A stretch of DNA of 64,000 nt from G963665185 sp049723905 (GTDB lineage: Bacteria; Desulfobacterota; Desulfovibrionia; Desulfovibrionales; Desulfovibrionaceae): assembly GCF_049723905.1 (NCBI RefSeq), contig NZ_JBJKFD010000001.1, positions 2,232,001-2,296,000 of the forward strand. Direction: 5' to 3'. The position numbers were made by a program, and so were the translations under genes. This document shows, piece after piece, positions 62,237 to 64,000 of the stretch. Every line of letters starts with the position of its first letter. Within the stretch, counting starts at the first letter, position 1. Below the pieces are notes generated by a model. It was given only the letters and a program-made list of their open reading frames with translations, was not told the origin of the DNA and ran no database searches.

Positions 62237-62314
62237 GCTATCTCAATTCCCCTTCTTAGAACGGAAAATAAACAAACTCTGGAATATCAGGCTCTTAAAA
62301 GATAAAAACGAAAC

Positions 62315-62330
62315 TGGCACGCCTCTTGTA
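62315..62330 (+). promoter_or_regulatory. Sigma-54 (-24/-12) promoter
   Basis: TGGCAC-GCCTC-TTGTA matches the consensus TGGCAC-N5-TTGCA with one change (TTGT for TTGC); GG and G are correctly spaced. The start point would be near 62340. Confidence 0.7.
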
Positions 62331-62340
62331 TTAAGTCAAG

Positions 62341-62799
62341 ACATCTCGCCCACGGGCGATGTTCTTTGGAAAGTTAAATCAAATTGCTTACTACCGGTCG
62401 GGTGGCAGGATCGTTGAGCGTAATATTTCGTTGTACCAGGGAACTACCTCCCCTTGGTCCCGACTTCAAGGCTTGCCCATGCGTGAAAGTCCTTGATGCG
62501 CCAACTGTCCATTGTCCGCCACAGATCAGGGAACGTAATGAACGCCTTTACGTCCTGTCACCCGCCGGAGAGATATCTCCACGCCCCGGACTCAACCCAT
62601 CCGGGCGTTTGACAGACTCCCATACTTTGGTCGCTGTCTGTGATCATCCCCATCCTATCCTACTGACACGGGGCTTAACCCACCCCGCTCCCAACGGAGA
62701 GAGAGGCCGACCCCACCCCGGCCTCCTCTCCTCCCTTCCTTTTCAAGCCTCTTTTCCTTGCACCCCGTTTTTTCCACAACCTGCTTCCTGTCCCTTTAT
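62341..62799 (+). ncRNA. Long leader or possible sigma-54-dependent small RNA
   Basis: The predicted transcript opens with a stable hairpin, ACATC-T-CGCCC / GGGCG-ATGT (62341-62362). About 570 bases separate it from the next gene. A GAGAGAGGCCG / CGGCCTCCTCTC stem near 62698-62730 is followed by a pyrimidine-rich stretch and could end a small RNA. No protein-like frame is convincing here. Confidence 0.35.
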
Positions 62800-62813
62800 T
62801 TGACTCAAATCAA
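62800..62813. promoter_or_regulatory. FNR/CRP-type site before the Fe-S membrane protein gene
   Basis: TTGACTCAAATCAA differs from the FNR consensus TTGAT-N4-ATCAA at one base and has matching flanking T and A. About 100 bases before the ATG. Confidence 0.5.
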
Positions 62814-62912
62814 AGACACATTTCCTCTTTTTCCGTACGCTCTTCCCTGAAACAAACCTGCTTTTTACTGCCCCCCGCAGTGCAACTCCAGCAAATCGTT
62901 CAGGGAAACGTA

Positions 62913-64000
62913 ATGCCCCACAGCCTGCTCCGCCTTTTCATCTGCCTCAACTGCCTGCTGACCGGAGCGCACTTTCTGCATGCCGGAGAACAAGGCCTGG
63001 CAATCGCCTGTGCGGGCCTCGGCCTTGGGGCCTTCTGCCGTGCGGACTGGCTCCGGCCTGTCCTGGCCGTATTCTTTCTGACTTCTTCCATAGTATGGAC
63101 CGACACCGGCGCGGAACTTGTCCGCTTTCGGGCAACTGCGGGGCTGCCCTGGACCCGCCTGCTTTTCATCATGGCCTGTCTGTGCGCCTCGGCTCTGGCC
63201 GCAGCTGCCGCGCTCTGCACTTCCCTGAGGAAAAAAACCTTCCCTCTGATCACTGCCCACGGGCGGCTCCGGTCCCTGGTCTTTCTTGGAATAGCCGTGC
63301 TGCTGCTTATTGCCCGCAGCAAAACGCCCTTTCCCATCCTGCTGGCCGACCGTTATCCAACCGGAAACTCTGGGGGCTCCGGCTGGGGAGGCCTGGAAAT
63401 ATTTTGTCTGGCCCTGTATGGGCAATGGCTGGCCGCCCGGCTGATCAATCCCACCCGCCGTCCCGGTGCAGGGGGCCTGCGCCCCATCATCTGGGCCGGG
63501 TTCTCCGCAGTCTTTTTTGTACAGCTTTTCCTGGGGCTGGCCGGCATGGAGCAAATGCTTATGACTGGCAAACTTCACCTGCCCGTGCCCGCCCTTATTG
63601 TCGCAGGCCCGCTGTACCGGGGAGGTGGGCTGTTCATGCCCATCCTGCTGGGCGTTTCCGTGCTGCTTCTCGGCCCGGCCTGGTGCAGCCACCTGTGCTA
63701 CATCGGAGCCTGGGACGACTTGGCTTCCCGGCGCAAAAAAACACCTCGCGCGTTATCACCCCGCCTGGCCCGCCTCATCAAATGGTCGCGGCTGGTCATA
63801 CTTATCCTTGTCTGCGCAACGGCCCTCGGCCTTCGCGCTGCCGGCGTCCCCGGCACCACAGCAATCTGGCCCGCAGCCATTTTCGGGATCATCGGACTGG
63901 GCGTGATGTTCTTCCTTTCCCGCCGCTGGGGCTTCATGGCGCACTGCACATTGTTCTGCCCCATTGGCTGGCTCACAACCACCCTGGGCCGGATATCCCC
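62913..64000 (+). CDS. NapH-like 4Fe-4S membrane protein (partial)
   Basis: The reading frame is open from ATG 62913 to the right edge (about 362 residues). It is very hydrophobic, with some eight to ten membrane helices. Two cysteine motifs near the C-terminal part, GPAWCSHLCYIGAWDD (about 250) and HCTLFCPIGWLTTTLGR (about 345), are those of the NapH/NosR/CcoG-type electron-transfer proteins; the ferredoxin-like part would lie beyond the window. It probably passes electrons between quinone and a periplasmic or cytoplasmic partner. GGGA lies 6 bases before the ATG. An in-frame GTG at 62880 is an alternative start. Confidence 0.82.
   Translation, partial: MPHSLLRLFICLNCLLTGAHFLHAGEQGLAIACAGLGLGAFCRADWLRPVLAVFFLTSSIVWTDTGAELVRFRATAGLPWTRLLFIMACLCASALAAAAALCTSLRKKTFPLITAHGRLRSLVFLGIAVLLLIARSKTPFPILLADRYPTGNSGGSGWGGLEIFCLALYGQWLAARLINPTRRPGAGGLRPIIWAGFSAVFFVQLFLGLAGMEQMLMTGKLHLPVPALIVAGPLYRGGGLFMPILLGVSVLLLGPAWCSHLCYIGAWDDLASRRKKTPRALSPRLARLIKWSRLVILILVCATALGLRAAGVPGTTAIWPAAIFGIIGLGVMFFLSRRWGFMAHCTLFCPIGWLTTTLGRIS

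Noticed and set aside
62384..62803. 139-codon frame downstream of the sigma-54 promoter
   Set aside because: Pro-rich, no family resemblance, no ribosome site at its start; more likely leader or small RNA.

Overview
The window looks like a chromosome segment of a sulfate-reducing, probably vibrioid deltaproteobacterium of the Desulfovibrio type. This is judged from the gene set (class I adenylate cyclase with a long N-terminal extension, CofD-like protein, U32 peptidase, c-di-GMP proteins, NapH-like Fe-S membrane protein, Csd4/Csd6-like wall enzymes) and from the style of the proteins; I could not run the 16S sequence against a database. GC content is moderate and most intergenic space carries palindromic repeats.

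Layout. 1-4722: a class I adenylate cyclase (cut by the left edge) divergent from a CofD/YvcK-like gene. 4739-9657: palindromic repeats around a degenerate EAL / CBS / GGDEF protein and a 42-residue membrane protein, ending in a seven-unit 165-bp tandem array. 9665-14955: CBS-ACT protein, U32 peptidase, chemotaxis receptor, flavodoxin-like reductase. 15543-21947: a Fur-box-headed operon of TonB-dependent receptor, methyltransferase, metal-type ABC transporter (three genes) and a second methyltransferase. 22363-27688: TetR regulator and RND efflux pair. 27863-36573: diguanylate cyclase, carB, purF, kdsD and a NIPSNAP-like protein.

36775-51192: two nearly identical rRNA operons in direct repeat (offset about 6433 bp), both on the minus strand in the order 16S, tRNA-Ile, tRNA-Ala, 23S, 5S. 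Each has three sigma-70-type promoters and a strong terminator. An IS5-family element sits in a repeated structured module downstream of the first operon. The tRNA-Ala of the left operon lacks one G in its acceptor stem.

51429-59568: tag, a stretch packed with hairpins, a TIM-barrel protein, a three-gene set (L,D-transpeptidase/carboxypeptidase like Csd6/Pgp2, a membrane coiled-coil protein, a Csd4/Pgp1-like M99 carboxypeptidase) that I read as a cell-shape operon, then purB, an FmdB zinc ribbon and a tiny basic protein. 59760-64000: an HD hydrolase, a sigma-54 activator with a receiver lacking its phosphoacceptor, three 15-bp dyads just after it, a sigma-54 promoter with a hairpin at the predicted transcript start, an FNR-like box, and an Fe-S membrane protein cut by the right edge.

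The points most worth following up are the cell-shape operon, the self-contained sigma-54 circuit at the right end, the metal-uptake/methyltransferase operon, the palindrome family at gene 3' ends and in rRNA spacers, and the defective-looking tRNA-Ala copy.
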